Shown here one piece after another: positions 27,930 to 39,560 of a DNA stretch of 64,000 nucleotides (its first letter is position 1; each line of letters opens with the position of its first letter). The position numbers and the translations under genes were made by a program. Location of the stretch: assembly GCA_964244065.1 (NCBI GenBank), contig CAXTHH010000005.1, forward strand, positions 66,906 through 130,905, written 5' to 3'. This DNA comes from JASLDZ01 sp964244065. Its GTDB lineage: Bacteria > Pseudomonadota > Alphaproteobacteria > Caulobacterales > Caulobacteraceae. The notes beneath the pieces were generated by a model, which worked only from the letters and a program-made list of their open reading frames with translations, searched no databases and was not told the DNA's origin.

Positions 27930-28889
27930 CTAAGCCGCTTCCCGCCGCTCCGCATAGCGGCGCGCGATCTGGGCGCAGGCCAGGAGCTGGATCTGGTGGA
28001 AGATCATGATGGGCGTCAGCAGCACGCCCGCGCTGGCGGCCGGGAACAGGGCGGCGGCCATGGGCGCGCCGGAGGCCAGGCTCTTCTTGGAGCCGCAGAA
28101 CACCAGGGCGATCTCGTCCGGCTTGGGCAGGCGTAACGCCCTGGCCGTCGCCCGGGTGGCGATGAGCACGAAGGCGAGCACCGCGGCGTCCAGGCCGAGC
28201 ACGATCAGGAGGTCCGCCGCGCCCAGCCTGCGCCACAGCCCCTCCACCACGGCCGCCGAGAAGGCGGTGTAAACCACCAGCAGGATCGAGCCGCGGTCGA
28301 CCAGGCCCGCCACCGCCTTGTGACGCTCCACGAAGCCGGCGGTGAGCGGGCGCGACAGGTGGCCCAGCACGAACGGCAGGAGCAGCTGGAGCAGGATCGT
28401 CCCCACGCTCTCCAGCGACACGCCGCTCCCGCCCCGCCCCGCCCAGGCGGGCATCAGCAGGCCCACCAGCGCGGGCGTGAGGAACACGCCCAGCAGGTTG
28501 GAGGCCGAGGCGGCGCACACCGCCGCCGGCACGTTCCCCCGCGCCACGGAAGTGAAGGCGATGGAGCTCTGCACCGTGGAGGGCAGCAGCGTCATATAGA
28601 GCACGCCCGCGGCGACCTCGGGCTTCACGCCGGGGACCAGCTGGAGCAGCAGGCCGACCACGGGGAACAGCAGGAAGGTGTAGGCGAGCACCAGCAGGTG
28701 CAGGCGCCAGGCGCCGATCCCGCGCAGGATGGCCTCCCGCGACAGCTTGGCCCCGTGGAGGAAGAACAGCAGGGCGATGGCGGCGGCGGTGATCCGCCCC
28801 GCCCACGCCGCCGCCTCGCCGCGCACCGGGAGGAGGCTGGCGAGGAGCACCGTCGCCAGGAGGGCGAGCGTGAACCGGTCGAGCTTCAC
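27930..28889 (-). CDS. SBF-like (bile acid:sodium symporter family) transporter
   Basis: The product has 319 residues from GTG 28889 with about ten transmembrane helices. Family features: LLPVRGEAAAWAGRI after helix 1, FFLHGAKLSREAI, LPSTVQSSIAFTSVARGNVPAAVCAASASNLLGVFLTP in the crossing region, and FCGSKKSLASGAPMA, all typical of PF13593 YfeH/RCH1-like proteins. Substrate is probably an organic anion or ion, not determined here. An upstream family E repeat lies between it and lysA. Confidence 0.85.
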   Translation of the reverse strand: MKLDRFTLALLATVLLASLLPVRGEAAAWAGRITAAAIALLFFLHGAKLSREAILRGIGAWRLHLLVLAYTFLLFPVVGLLLQLVPGVKPEVAAGVLYMTLLPSTVQSSIAFTSVARGNVPAAVCAASASNLLGVFLTPALVGLLMPAWAGRGGSGVSLESVGTILLQLLLPFVLGHLSRPLTAGFVERHKAVAGLVDRGSILLVVYTAFSAAVVEGLWRRLGAADLLIVLGLDAAVLAFVLIATRATARALRLPKPDEIALVFCGSKKSLASGAPMAAALFPAASAGVLLTPIMIFHQIQLLACAQIARRYAERREAA

Positions 28890-28906
28890 AGACGGCGCTC
28901 TTTCCC

Positions 28907-29086
28907 TCCCCCTTGCGGGAAGGGGGGACCGCGCGAAGCGTGGTGGGCGGGGGGCGGCCGCATCCGTGCCGGTCGGGGGTGAGCGCCATCCGGGTCGAGC
29001 CAGGGGAACAGCCGTCGAGTTTGGGGCGCCCCCCACCCACCAGGCTGCGCCTGGTCCCCCCTCCCCGCGAGGGGGAGTGAAGGTTC
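28907..29086. repeat. Palindromic repeat family E, about 180 bp
   Basis: The left part CCCTCCCCCTTGCGGGAAGG with CCGCGCGAAGCGTGGTGGGC and the right part CCCACCCACCAGGCTGCGCC with CCCCTCCCCGCGAGGGGGAG are in inverted relation. The middle (CGCATCCGTG to AGTTTGG) is unrelated. It fills the 205-bp gap between the transporter and lysA. Confidence 0.8.
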
Positions 29087-29094
29087 GCGCAGGC

Positions 29095-30357
29095 TCACGC
29101 CCACTCCGGCATGGTCTCCCGGGCCAGCATCTCGTCGTAGGTCGGGCGGGGGCGGGTGACGGCCCAGCGGTCGCCGCGGACCAGCACCTCGGGCACCAGG
29201 GGGCGACTGTTGTACTCGCCGGCCATGGCCGAGCCATAGGCGCCCGCGGTGCGGAACACGGCCAGGTCGCCGGCCTCCAGCGGCGGCAGGCGGCGGTCGC
29301 GGGCGAAGGTGTCGCCCGTCTCGCACACGGGGCCGACCACGTCGTAGAGCGCGGGCTCGGCGCCCGGGGCCGGCGCGCGGACGGGCTCCAGGGCGTGGAA
29401 GGCGTCGTACATGGCCGGGCGGATCAGGTCGTTCATGCCGGCGTCGAGCACCAGGTACCGCCGCCCCTCCGGCCGCGCGTGCACGTGGATGACGCGGGTC
29501 AGCAGCACGCCGGCGTTGGCGGCGATCACCCGGCCGGGCTCGAACGCCAGCTGCACGCCGAGGTCGCCGACCACCCGGCCCACCATCTCGCCCAGGGCGG
29601 CGGGGGGCGGCGGCTCCGGCGCGTCGAAGTAGGGCACGCCCAGGCCGCCGCCGAGGTCCAGCCGCTCCACCGTCAGGCCCTGCGCGCGCAGGCGGAGCAC
29701 CAGGTCGCGCAGGGTGCGGGCCGCGGCCTCCAGCGGGGCGAGGTCGGTGATCTGGCTGCCGATGTGGCAGGCCACGCCCACCGGGCGCACGTGGGGCAGG
29801 GCGGCCGCCTTGGCGTACAGCCGCTCGGTCTCGGACAGGGAGACGCCGAACTTGGAGTCCGACGCGCCCGTGGTGATCTTGGCGTGGCCGCCGGCGCCCA
29901 CGTCGGGGTTCACGCGGAAGGCGATGGCCGGCCGGGCGCCCAGGCGCGCGGCGACGGCGTGCAGGCGGTCGAGCTCGGGCTCGCTCTCCACGTTGATCTC
30001 CGCCACGCCGGTGCGGACGGCGAACTCGAGCTCCGCGTCGGTCTTGCCCACGCCGGAGAAGACGATGCGCTCCGGGCCGATCCCGGCGGCCAGCGCCCGG
30101 CGGATCTCGCCCTCGCTCACCGTGTCGGCCCCGGCGCCGAGCCGGGCCAGGGTGCGCAGCACGGCCAGCGAGCCGTTCGCCTTGACCGCATAGGCGATCA
30201 GGGCGCCGGCGGGCAGGGCGGCGCGGAACACGGCGAAGTGCCGCTCCAGCGTCGCGGCGGAGTAGACGTAGACGGGAGTGCCCACCGCGTCGGCGATGGT
30301 GCGTAGCGGCACACCCTCGCACCAGAGCTCGCCGTCGCGCTGCTGGAAGTGGTCCAA
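29095..30357 (-). CDS. lysA: Diaminopimelate decarboxylase
   Basis: The product has 420 residues and catalyses the last step of lysine synthesis (PLP enzyme, decarboxylation of meso-diaminopimelate). Motifs: the PLP lysine in IAYAVKANGSLAVL, the Gly-rich phosphate loop LDLGGGLGVPY, HIGSQITDL, and the catalytic GPVCETGDTFARD near residue 345. Start is TTG at 30357, giving LDHFQQRDGELWCEG, which aligns with the usual MNHF...RDG N-terminus; no ATG is available nearby. A family A repeat lies just upstream, between it and the LptM-like lipoprotein gene. Confidence 0.95.
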   Translation of the reverse strand: MDHFQQRDGELWCEGVPLRTIADAVGTPVYVYSAATLERHFAVFRAALPAGALIAYAVKANGSLAVLRTLARLGAGADTVSEGEIRRALAAGIGPERIVFSGVGKTDAELEFAVRTGVAEINVESEPELDRLHAVAARLGARPAIAFRVNPDVGAGGHAKITTGASDSKFGVSLSETERLYAKAAALPHVRPVGVACHIGSQITDLAPLEAAARTLRDLVLRLRAQGLTVERLDLGGGLGVPYFDAPEPPPPAALGEMVGRVVGDLGVQLAFEPGRVIAANAGVLLTRVIHVHARPEGRRYLVLDAGMNDLIRPAMYDAFHALEPVRAPAPGAEPALYDVVGPVCETGDTFARDRRLPPLEAGDLAVFRTAGAYGSAMAGEYNSRPLVPEVLVRGDRWAVTRPRPTYDEMLARETMPEWA

Positions 30358-30369
30358 GCCTGATACTCC

Positions 30370-30482
30370 GCCGTCCTCGGGCTTGACCCGAGGACCGGGC
30401 GCCGAGCCTGCGCGGCGTGGACAGCCGCCCAGCGGCTCGGCTCCGACAACTCGGCCCTCGGGTCAAGCCCGAGGGCGACGAA
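30370..30482. repeat. REPIN-like element, family A, copy at 30.4 kb
   Basis: The left palindrome CCGTCCTCGGGCTTGACCCG... (30370-30398) and the right palindrome GGCCCTCGGGTCAAGCCC...GGGCGACG (30453-30480) are inverted. The interior is GC-rich and unique. The element sits inside the argH-lipoprotein-lysA unit. Confidence 0.85.
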
Positions 30483-30491
30483 GATGGCAGA

Positions 30492-30869
30492 TCAGCCGGG
30501 CGGGCGGGTGCTCACCGGGGAGCCGAACGGGTTGGGCGCGCCGTCCACCGGCTGCACGGACAGGGGCGACAGCCGCTGGTTGGGGTCTTGGATGTCGCGC
30601 TTGGTGATGGGCGCGTTCTCGTCGCGGTTGGTGGCCGTGTCGTCCGAGGAGCGCACCGCGCCCGAGGTGGTGAGCCCCGCGGGCAGGGGATCGGCCCCGC
30701 GGCGCACGGAGGCGGGCGGGGCGGCGATGGCGGCGGGAGGCGGCGGCGAGGTCGCCGCGGTCTGGCCGGGCGCCTGCAGCTCGCCCACGCGCCCGCAGGC
30801 GCTGGTCGCGGCGGCGGCGGCCGCCAGGAGGGTGGCGGCGGCCAGCGCGGCGCGGCGGGGGGAGGTCAT
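30492..30869 (-). CDS. LptM-like small lipoprotein
   Basis: The product has 125 residues. A lipoprotein signal peptide (MTSPRRAALAAATLLAAAAAATSAC) ends at the lipobox cysteine, followed by CGRVGELQAP, which echoes the CGxxGxLxxP start of LptM/YifL, an accessory of the LptD-LptE outer-membrane complex. YifL likewise precedes lysA in gammaproteobacteria. The remainder is disordered, Pro/Ala-rich with RRGADPLPAGLTTSG. Its ATG overlaps the argH stop (ATGA). Assignment rests on position and the ten-residue N-terminus. Confidence 0.6.
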   Translation of the reverse strand: MTSPRRAALAAATLLAAAAAATSACGRVGELQAPGQTAATSPPPPAAIAAPPASVRRGADPLPAGLTTSGAVRSSDDTATNRDENAPITKRDIQDPNQRLSPLSVQPVDGAPNPFGSPVSTRPPG

Positions 30870-32273
30870 CTGAGGCGGTCCTTCCAGCGTTCGATCTGCT
30901 TACGCACCTCGGCGGGGGCGGTTCCGCCGTAACTGGTGCGGCTGGCGACCGAACGCTCGGGGGTGAGCACCTCGTACACCCCGGCCGTGATGGCGGGATG
31001 CAGCTTCTGCAGCTCGGGCAGGGGCAGGTCGGGCAGGTCGCAGCCGAGCTGGTCCGCCCGCTTGCAGGCCGCGCCGGTCACGTGGTGCGCCTCGCGGAAC
31101 GGCAGGTCGGCCTCGCGCACCAGCCAGTCGGCGAGGTCGGTGGCGGTTGAGAAGCCGCTGCCCGCCGCCGCGCGCATCCGCTCCAGGTTGGGCGTGAGGT
31201 CGGCGACCATGCCTGTGGTGGCGGCGAGCCCGAGCTCCAGGGCGTCGAACGCCTCGAAGGTCGGGAGCTTGTCCTCCTGCATGTCCTTCGAATAGGCGAG
31301 CGGCAGGCCCTTCATCACCACCGTCAGCTGGGTCAGCGAGGCGAGCACGCGGGCGGCCTTGGCGCGCACCAGCTCGGCGGCGTCGGGGTTCTTCTTCTGC
31401 GGCATGATCGAGCTGCCGGTGGTCCAGGCGTCGGAGAGCTTCACGAAGCCGAACTGCGGCGTGCACCAGATCACGATCTCCTCCGCGAAGCGGGAGAGGT
31501 GGACGGCGGCGAGCGTGGCGGCGGCGAGCGCCTCCAGGGCGAAGTCGCGGTCGCTGACGCTGTCCAGGCTGTTGGCCGTGGGCCGGTCGAAGCCGAGCGC
31601 CTCGGCGGTCTGGCGTCGGTCGATCGGGAAGGGCGAGCCCGCCAGGGCCGCGGCGCCCAGCGGGCTCTCGTTCATGCGCGTCCGGGCGTCGCGGAAGCGG
31701 CCGGCGTCACGGCCGAACATCTCGACGTAGGCCATCAGGTGGTGTCCGAAGGTCACCGGCTGGGCGGGCTGCAGGTGCGTGAAGCCGGGCATCAGCGCGT
31801 CGGCGAACGCGCCGGCGCGCTCCAGCAGGGCGCGCTGCAGCGCCTCCAGCGAGGCGACCGTGCGGTCGCAGGCGTCGCGGACCCACAGGCGGAAGTCGAG
31901 CGCCACCTGGTCGTTGCGGCTGCGTGCGGTGTGCAGGCGGCCGGCGGCGGGGCCGATCAGCTCGCTGAGGCGCTTCTCCACGTTCAGGTGGATGTCCTCG
32001 AACTCGTCGCGGAACGGGAAGGTCCCGGCCTCCAGCTCGGCGCGGATCGTCTCCAGCCCGGCCTGGATGGCCTCGTGGTCGGCGGTTGAGAGCACGCCGA
32101 CCGTGTGCAACATGGCCGCGTGCGCACGGGACCCCGCCAGGTCCTGGCGCCACAGCCGGCGGTCGAAGCCGATCGAGACGTTGATGGCCTGCATGACGTC
32201 GGCCGGCTTCGCCTCGAACCGTCCGCCCCACATGCCCTGGCCGGCCCCCGGCTGCTTGGAAGGCGCGTCCGCC

Positions 32274-32275
<2 letters not shown>
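30866..32275 (-). CDS. argH: Argininosuccinate lyase
   Basis: The product has 469 residues. The fumarase-superfamily signature TGSSIMPQKKNPDAAELVRAK is near residue 285, with HTARSRNDQVALDFRLWV and FTHLQPAQPVTFGHH upstream. It cleaves argininosuccinate to arginine and fumarate. The first ATG (32275) overlaps the start codon of the divergent TlpA gene. An internal ATG at 32233 (MWGGRFEAKP) would match the usual short ArgH start and relieve this overlap. Operon with the lipoprotein gene and lysA, though lysA is separated by a repeat. Confidence 0.95.
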
Positions 32276-32957
<682 letters not shown>

Positions 32958-32999
32958 GGGCGCCGAATAGCCGCCGCGTTCGGGGTGCATGGGGCGCGC

Positions 33000-34127
33000 A
33001 TGACCTCTCGTCGCCTCCTCATCGGGGGCGGGGCCGCCGCGCTCGCCGCCGCCGGGCCCGCCCTCGCCATCCCCGTGCCCCTGCCGTTCGCGGGCAGGAA
33101 GAAGCCGCCCGTCGACCTGCAGGCGATCGTGCGGGAGACGGGCGTTCCGGCCCTCGCCGCCGCCGCCGTCACGCGCAAGGGCTTCGCCTTCCGCGGCGTC
33201 CACGGCCGCCGCCGCGCCGACCGGGCGGACCCGGCGCTGGACGCCGACCCCTGGCACCTCGGCGCCAACACCAAGGCGATGACCGCCGCGCTCTACGGCC
33301 GCTACGTGGAGGCGGGGCGCGCGCGCTGGGGCGCGCCGCTGCCCAGGCTGCTGCCCGACCTCAAGCTGCATGAGGCCTGGGCCGACGTGCGGATCGACGA
33401 CCTGCTGGCTCACCGCTCGGGCGTCACTGACACGGGCGTGCTGGACGCGGACTTCCTGGTCTCCGCCCGCGCCGCCAAGCTCTCCGCCCGCGACCAGCGG
33501 ACGGACGTGGCGCGGGTGCTCCTGGCCGAGCCGCCCATGCGCACGCCGGGCGGCTTCGAGTACGCCAACCTGAACTACGTGCTGGCGGGCGCGGCCATCG
33601 AGCGCATCGCCGGCAAGCCGTGGGAGGAGGCGATCGCCCGCGACCTGTTCAGGGCGGTGGGCATGGCCCGCGCCGGCTTCGGCGCGCCGCCCGGCGCCGC
33701 GCCCTGGGGGCACCAGGCGGCGGAGGGGCGCCTCGTGCCCGTCGACCCCTCCGGCATCGCCGACAACCCGCCCGTGCTGGCGCCCGCCGGCGAGGTGCAC
33801 GCGCCGCTGGAGGACTACGCCCGCTTCGTCCGCCTGTTCCTGGCCGAGGGCGGGGGCGTCTTGAAGCCCGAGACCCTGGCGCGCCTGGCCCGCCCCTGGA
33901 GCGGCGGCGACGGGCAGTACGGCATGGGCTGGCAGGTGTTCACCGGGCGCGCCTGGGCCGAGGGCCCGGTGCTGGCCCACGAGGGCTCCAACAGCCTGTG
34001 GCACGCCTCGGTGCTGGTGGCTCCCGCCAGGAACCTGGCGGTGATCGCCTGCGCCAACAGCGAGGAGGGCGGCGGGGCCGAGGCCTGCCTGCGCGCGCAG
34101 CAGGCCCTGGTGAAGGCCTTCGCCTGA
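33000..34127 (+). CDS. Serine hydrolase/beta-lactamase-fold protein with nucleophile replaced
   Basis: The product has 375 residues with a Tat-like signal (MTSRRLLIGGGAAALAAAGPALA). It matches class C beta-lactamase/DD-peptidase folds: HRSGVTDTG, YANLNYVLAGAAIERIAG (motif 2 Y-x-N), YGMGWQVF, and LAHEGSNSLWHAS for motif 3. However, motif 1 reads WHLGANTKAMTAALYGR: the serine of SxxK is Ala (codon GCC), leaving Lys. The rest of the active site looks intact. It may be a non-catalytic peptidoglycan-binding protein or an enzyme that lost activity. The ATG at 33000 is preferred over 32985. Confidence 0.82.
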   Translation: MTSRRLLIGGGAAALAAAGPALAIPVPLPFAGRKKPPVDLQAIVRETGVPALAAAAVTRKGFAFRGVHGRRRADRADPALDADPWHLGANTKAMTAALYGRYVEAGRARWGAPLPRLLPDLKLHEAWADVRIDDLLAHRSGVTDTGVLDADFLVSARAAKLSARDQRTDVARVLLAEPPMRTPGGFEYANLNYVLAGAAIERIAGKPWEEAIARDLFRAVGMARAGFGAPPGAAPWGHQAAEGRLVPVDPSGIADNPPVLAPAGEVHAPLEDYARFVRLFLAEGGGVLKPETLARLARPWSGGDGQYGMGWQVFTGRAWAEGPVLAHEGSNSLWHASVLVAPARNLAVIACANSEEGGGAEACLRAQQALVKAFA

Positions 34128-34133
34128 CAGGCT

Positions 34134-35240
34134 CTAGGCGGCCAGGGCGCCCGAGCTCTGCCGCACGTTCCAGAAGCGCACCATGCGCTGGGCGGTCTCG
34201 CGGGGCAGGGCGGCGTAGCGGGCCACCAGCGGGTCCACCGACGCGCTCCCGCCGCGGAACAGCACGGCGAGGTCGCGGAACAGATCCTCCGCATAGCCCG
34301 CCGCCTTGCACAGCAGCGCCAGGACGTCCGCGTCGCCGCGCGCCAGGGAGCGCTGCACCACGCCGAAGTCGACCCCGGACTCCTTGGCCAGGGCGGCGCT
34401 GAAGCGGGTGCGCTCGCCCTTGCGCAGGAAGCCCACGAGGCTCTGCGCCGAGAGGGGGCCGGCGGAGGCCAGCCGGTCGATGTAGGCCGCCGCCTCCGCG
34501 TAGTCGGCCGGCAGGACGCCCTGGGCGGAGGCCAGGCGCACGCGCGAGCCGGCCAGCGCCCGCTCCAGCAGGTCGGGATCGACGGCGGCGTTGCGCGCCA
34601 TGATCCGGTCGCGCAGCCGCTGCTCGACCACCAGGTACATGTCGTTGAGCAGGTCCAGCGGCAGGCCCTCGCGCCCGACCACCACCGCGTGCAGGCCGGG
34701 GTTGGCCTTGGCGCGGTCCACCATCTTCTCCGAGGCGGTGCGGGACAGGGGCACGGCGGCGTTCGACATGAGCACGCCCAGGGTCTCGTCGTCGCCCCGG
34801 TCGACGATGGTGTCCGACACGCGCTCGGTGAGGTCCTCGCGGCGGGAGACCGCCCGCAGGTGCCCCTGGCCGGCGCAGCAGACCACCCCCATCAGGTCGG
34901 CCTCCGACAGGGCGGGGGAGCTCTCCAGCAGGGGGCCGGCGACCGCCTCCTCCGGATCGCCGATCAGGCGGGCCACGAGGCGGCGGGGCGCGTCGCTGAG
35001 CGGGGCCAGGCGGCGGGCCAGGTCGGCGCGCAGCTCCTGCTCCAGCGAGGCGGCGAGCTTCTCCAGCGCCGTGTCGAACAGGGCGATCACGGCGGGCGGG
35101 ACCGGCTCGGGCGCGAAGAACACGTCGGTGGCGTGCCGCAGCAGGACGCGCCGCCGCTCCGGCGAGGTCTCCTCCGCGATCGACGCCAGCGCGTCCAGCT
35201 TGGACCCGAGCGCCGGCGCGCCCTGCCGCGTGATGCTCAT
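34134..35240 (-). CDS. DUF2336 family protein
   Basis: The product has 368 residues, mostly alpha-helical with repeated short helical hairpins, as in the alphaproteobacterial DUF2336 family. Recognisable segments are SPERRRVLLRHATDVFFAP, VPPAVIALFDTALEKLAAS, RVSDTIVDRGDDETLGVLMSN and MVDRAKANPGLHAVVVGREGLP. No enzyme motif is seen. Function is unknown. It converges on the serine-hydrolase gene (six bases apart). Likely cytoplasmic. Confidence 0.85.
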   Translation of the reverse strand: MSITRQGAPALGSKLDALASIAEETSPERRRVLLRHATDVFFAPEPVPPAVIALFDTALEKLAASLEQELRADLARRLAPLSDAPRRLVARLIGDPEEAVAGPLLESSPALSEADLMGVVCCAGQGHLRAVSRREDLTERVSDTIVDRGDDETLGVLMSNAAVPLSRTASEKMVDRAKANPGLHAVVVGREGLPLDLLNDMYLVVEQRLRDRIMARNAAVDPDLLERALAGSRVRLASAQGVLPADYAEAAAYIDRLASAGPLSAQSLVGFLRKGERTRFSAALAKESGVDFGVVQRSLARGDADVLALLCKAAGYAEDLFRDLAVLFRGGSASVDPLVARYAALPRETAQRMVRFWNVRQSSGALAA

Positions 35241-35304
35241 GCCGCCCCCACACGTTCCGGGAGCACCGTAAGCACGGCGGATGTGAAGACCCGGTTGCCG
35301 CGCG

Positions 35305-36585
35305 TCAGGCGTTGCCGGCGGCGATCTCCATCACCTCCTGCACGGTGCGCAGGCCAGGGCGCTGCGCGGTGACCAGCACGCCCATGTTGCCGGGCATGTG
35401 CTGGTTGTTCATCATCTTCTCGTGGGCGTCGGGGATGCCGTCCCAGGGGAAGACCTCGGACAGGCAGGGGTCGATGCGCCGCTCGATCACCAGCTGGTTG
35501 GCCTGGCTGGCCTGCATCAGGTTGGCGAAGTGGCTGCCCTGCACGCGCTTCTGGCGCATCCACAGGAAGCGGGCGTCCATGGTCAGGTTGTAGCCGGTGG
35601 TGCCCGCGCAGATCACCACCATGCCGCCGCGCTTCACCAGGAACACGCTGACGGGGATGGTGCTCTCGCCGGGGTGCTCGAAAACCATGTCGACGTCGCG
35701 CTTGCCGGTGACGTCCCAGATCGCCTTCCCGAACTTGCGGCACTCCTTCATGTAGTCGCCGAAGTCGGGGCCGTTGACGGGGGGCAGCTGGCCCCAGCAG
35801 TTGAAGTCCTTGCGGTTCAGCACCGCCTTGGCGCCCATGCTCATCACGTAGTCGCGCTTGGACTCGTCGGAGATCACGCCGATGGCGTTGGCCCCCGCCG
35901 TCGCGCACAGCTGGGTTGCGAAGACGCCGAGGCCGCCCGAGGCGCCCCACACCAGCACGTTGTCGCCCGGGCGCAGCACGTGCGGGCGGTGGCCGAACAG
36001 CATGCGGTAGGCGGTGGCCAGCGTCAGCACGTAGCAGCCCGCCTCCTCCCAGGTCAGGTGCTTGGGCCGGGCCATCAGCTGGCGGCTCTGCACGCGGCAG
36101 AACTGGGCGAAGGAGCCGTCGGGCGTCTCGTAGCCCCAGATGCGCTGGCTGGTGGAGTACATCGGGTCGCCCCCGTTGCACTCCTCGTCGTCGCCGTCGT
36201 CCTGGTTGCAGTGGATGACGACCTCGTCGCCCGGCTTCCACCGCTTCACCTTGCGGCCGACGGCCCAGACCACGCCCGAGGCGTCGCTGCCGGCCACGTG
36301 GTACTCGGCCTTGTGCCCGTCGAAGGGGCTGATCGGCGTGCCGAGCGCGGCCCAGACGCCGTTGTAGTTCACGCCGGCGGCCATCACGAGAACCAGCACC
36401 TCGTCGTCGCCGATGGCGGGGGTGGGGACGACCTCCACCTGCATGGCGGTGTTCGGGCGGCCGTGGCGCTCGCGGCGGATCGCCCAGGCGTACATCTTCT
36501 CCGGCACGTGGAAGGCCGGGGGCATCTCGCCCACCTCGTACAGGTCCTTGGTGGCGGGGGCTCTGTCGAGGACGGCGGTGCTCAT
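35305..36585 (-). CDS. ccrA: Crotonyl-CoA carboxylase/reductase
   Basis: The product has 426 residues, a medium-chain dehydrogenase/reductase of the ethylmalonyl-CoA pathway that reductively carboxylates crotonyl-CoA with NADPH and CO2. Seen: YAWAIRRERHGRPNTAMQ, the nucleotide-binding NVLVWGASGGLGVFATQLC, VFEHPGESTIPVSVFLVKRGG, and DARFLWMRQKRVQGSHFANL. Length fits the family (about 430). It implies that the organism assimilates acetyl-CoA by this route or makes ethylmalonyl-CoA, since the glyoxylate cycle cannot be judged here. No other pathway gene lies in the window. Confidence 0.93.
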   Translation of the reverse strand: MSTAVLDRAPATKDLYEVGEMPPAFHVPEKMYAWAIRRERHGRPNTAMQVEVVPTPAIGDDEVLVLVMAAGVNYNGVWAALGTPISPFDGHKAEYHVAGSDASGVVWAVGRKVKRWKPGDEVVIHCNQDDGDDEECNGGDPMYSTSQRIWGYETPDGSFAQFCRVQSRQLMARPKHLTWEEAGCYVLTLATAYRMLFGHRPHVLRPGDNVLVWGASGGLGVFATQLCATAGANAIGVISDESKRDYVMSMGAKAVLNRKDFNCWGQLPPVNGPDFGDYMKECRKFGKAIWDVTGKRDVDMVFEHPGESTIPVSVFLVKRGGMVVICAGTTGYNLTMDARFLWMRQKRVQGSHFANLMQASQANQLVIERRIDPCLSEVFPWDGIPDAHEKMMNNQHMPGNMGVLVTAQRPGLRTVQEVMEIAAGNA

Positions 36586-36689
36586 CGGCGGCGATCTCCT
36601 GGGCCCGCTCTCCGGCGGTCTGGAGGGCGATGCTCCCCCGAGAACGGCGCCGCAGGCAAGCGGTTTCCGCAGTGCAGCATGGGCGCGCG

Positions 36690-37493
36690 TCAGCGCGCGC
36701 CGGCGGCCTCCGCCAGCGCGGCCCGAACCGACAGCGCCTGCCGCGTCTCGCGCACGTCGTGCACGCGCAGCGCCGCCGCCCCGTGCGCCGCCGCGTGAAG
36801 GGCGAAGGCGAGGCTGCCGCCCAGCCGGTCCGACGCCTCGCGGGCGGTGGGGTCGATGACGGCCACCGTGCGCTTGCGGCTGGCCCCCACCAGCACGGGG
36901 AAGCCGTGCGCCGCCAGCCGGGGCAGGTCGCAGAGGAGGCGCAGGTTGTGCGCCGCCGTCTTCCCGAAGCCCAGGCCGGGGTCCAGCGTGATCCGCTGGC
37001 GCGCCACGCCCGCCGCCATGGCCGCCTCGGCGCGGGCCAGCAGGAAGGCCTCCACCTCGCCGGTGACGTCGTCGTAGGCGGGGGCGTCCTGCATGGTGCG
37101 CGGCTCGCCCCGCATATGCATCAGCACCACCGCGCAGCCGAGCGCCGCCGCCGCGTCGAGCGCGCCGGGCGCGCGCAGGGCCAGCACGTCGTTCCAGATC
37201 GCGGCGCCCGCGGCGACCGCGGCGCGGGCCACCCGCGGCTTGACGGTGTCGATGGAAAGGGGCGCGACGCCGCGCAGGCCTTCGATCACCGGCAGCACGC
37301 GCGCGAGCTCCGCCTCCGCGCTCACCGGGTCCGCGCCGGGCCGGGTGGACTCGCCGCCCACGTCGAGCACGTCCGCGCCCTGCGCGGCGAGACGCCGCCC
37401 GTGGGCGATGGCGGCGGCGGGGTCGAGGAAGCGGCCGCCGTCGCTGAAGCTGTCGGGGGTGGCGTTCACCACGCCCCAGAGCTGTACGCTCAC
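36690..37493 (-). CDS. folP: Dihydropteroate synthase
   Basis: The product has 267 residues from GTG 37493 (VSVQLWGVVNATPDSFSDGG), preceded by GAGGGAGAG from a repeat remnant. A longer reading frame would start inside the ftsH 3' end and is less likely. Hallmarks: GVVNATPDSFSDGGRF, LDVGGESTRPGADPV, SIDTVKPRVARAA, LDPGLGFGKT and LVGASRKR. It condenses hydroxymethyl-dihydropterin diphosphate with p-aminobenzoate in folate synthesis and is the sulfonamide target. It lies 31 bp downstream of ftsH and both are on the minus strand. Confidence 0.93.
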   Translation of the reverse strand: MSVQLWGVVNATPDSFSDGGRFLDPAAAIAHGRRLAAQGADVLDVGGESTRPGADPVSAEAELARVLPVIEGLRGVAPLSIDTVKPRVARAAVAAGAAIWNDVLALRAPGALDAAAALGCAVVLMHMRGEPRTMQDAPAYDDVTGEVEAFLLARAEAAMAAGVARQRITLDPGLGFGKTAAHNLRLLCDLPRLAAHGFPVLVGASRKRTVAVIDPTAREASDRLGGSLAFALHAAAHGAAALRVHDVRETRQALSVRAALAEAAGAR

Positions 37494-37521
37494 CCTCTCC
37501 CTCGTGGGGAGGGGGAAGGGA
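37494..37521. repeat. Short remnant of palindromic repeat (family D-like)
   Basis: CCCTCTCCCTCGTGGGGAGG lies between ftsH and folP and supplies the purine-rich ribosome-site sequence of folP on the minus strand. Only one arm is recognisable. Confidence 0.5.
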
Positions 37522-37524
37522 GCA

Positions 37525-39444
<1,920 letters not shown>

Positions 39445-39560
39445 CTCGGCGTCCTAACCGTCTCCCACGCAAGATAGGCGCGCGCTCGGCGGAGCGCCAT
39501 GCGTCCCGGCGCCGGCGCGTTGCCGAGGGGCGGGGGCCTCTGCTACTCCCCGCGCCTCCG

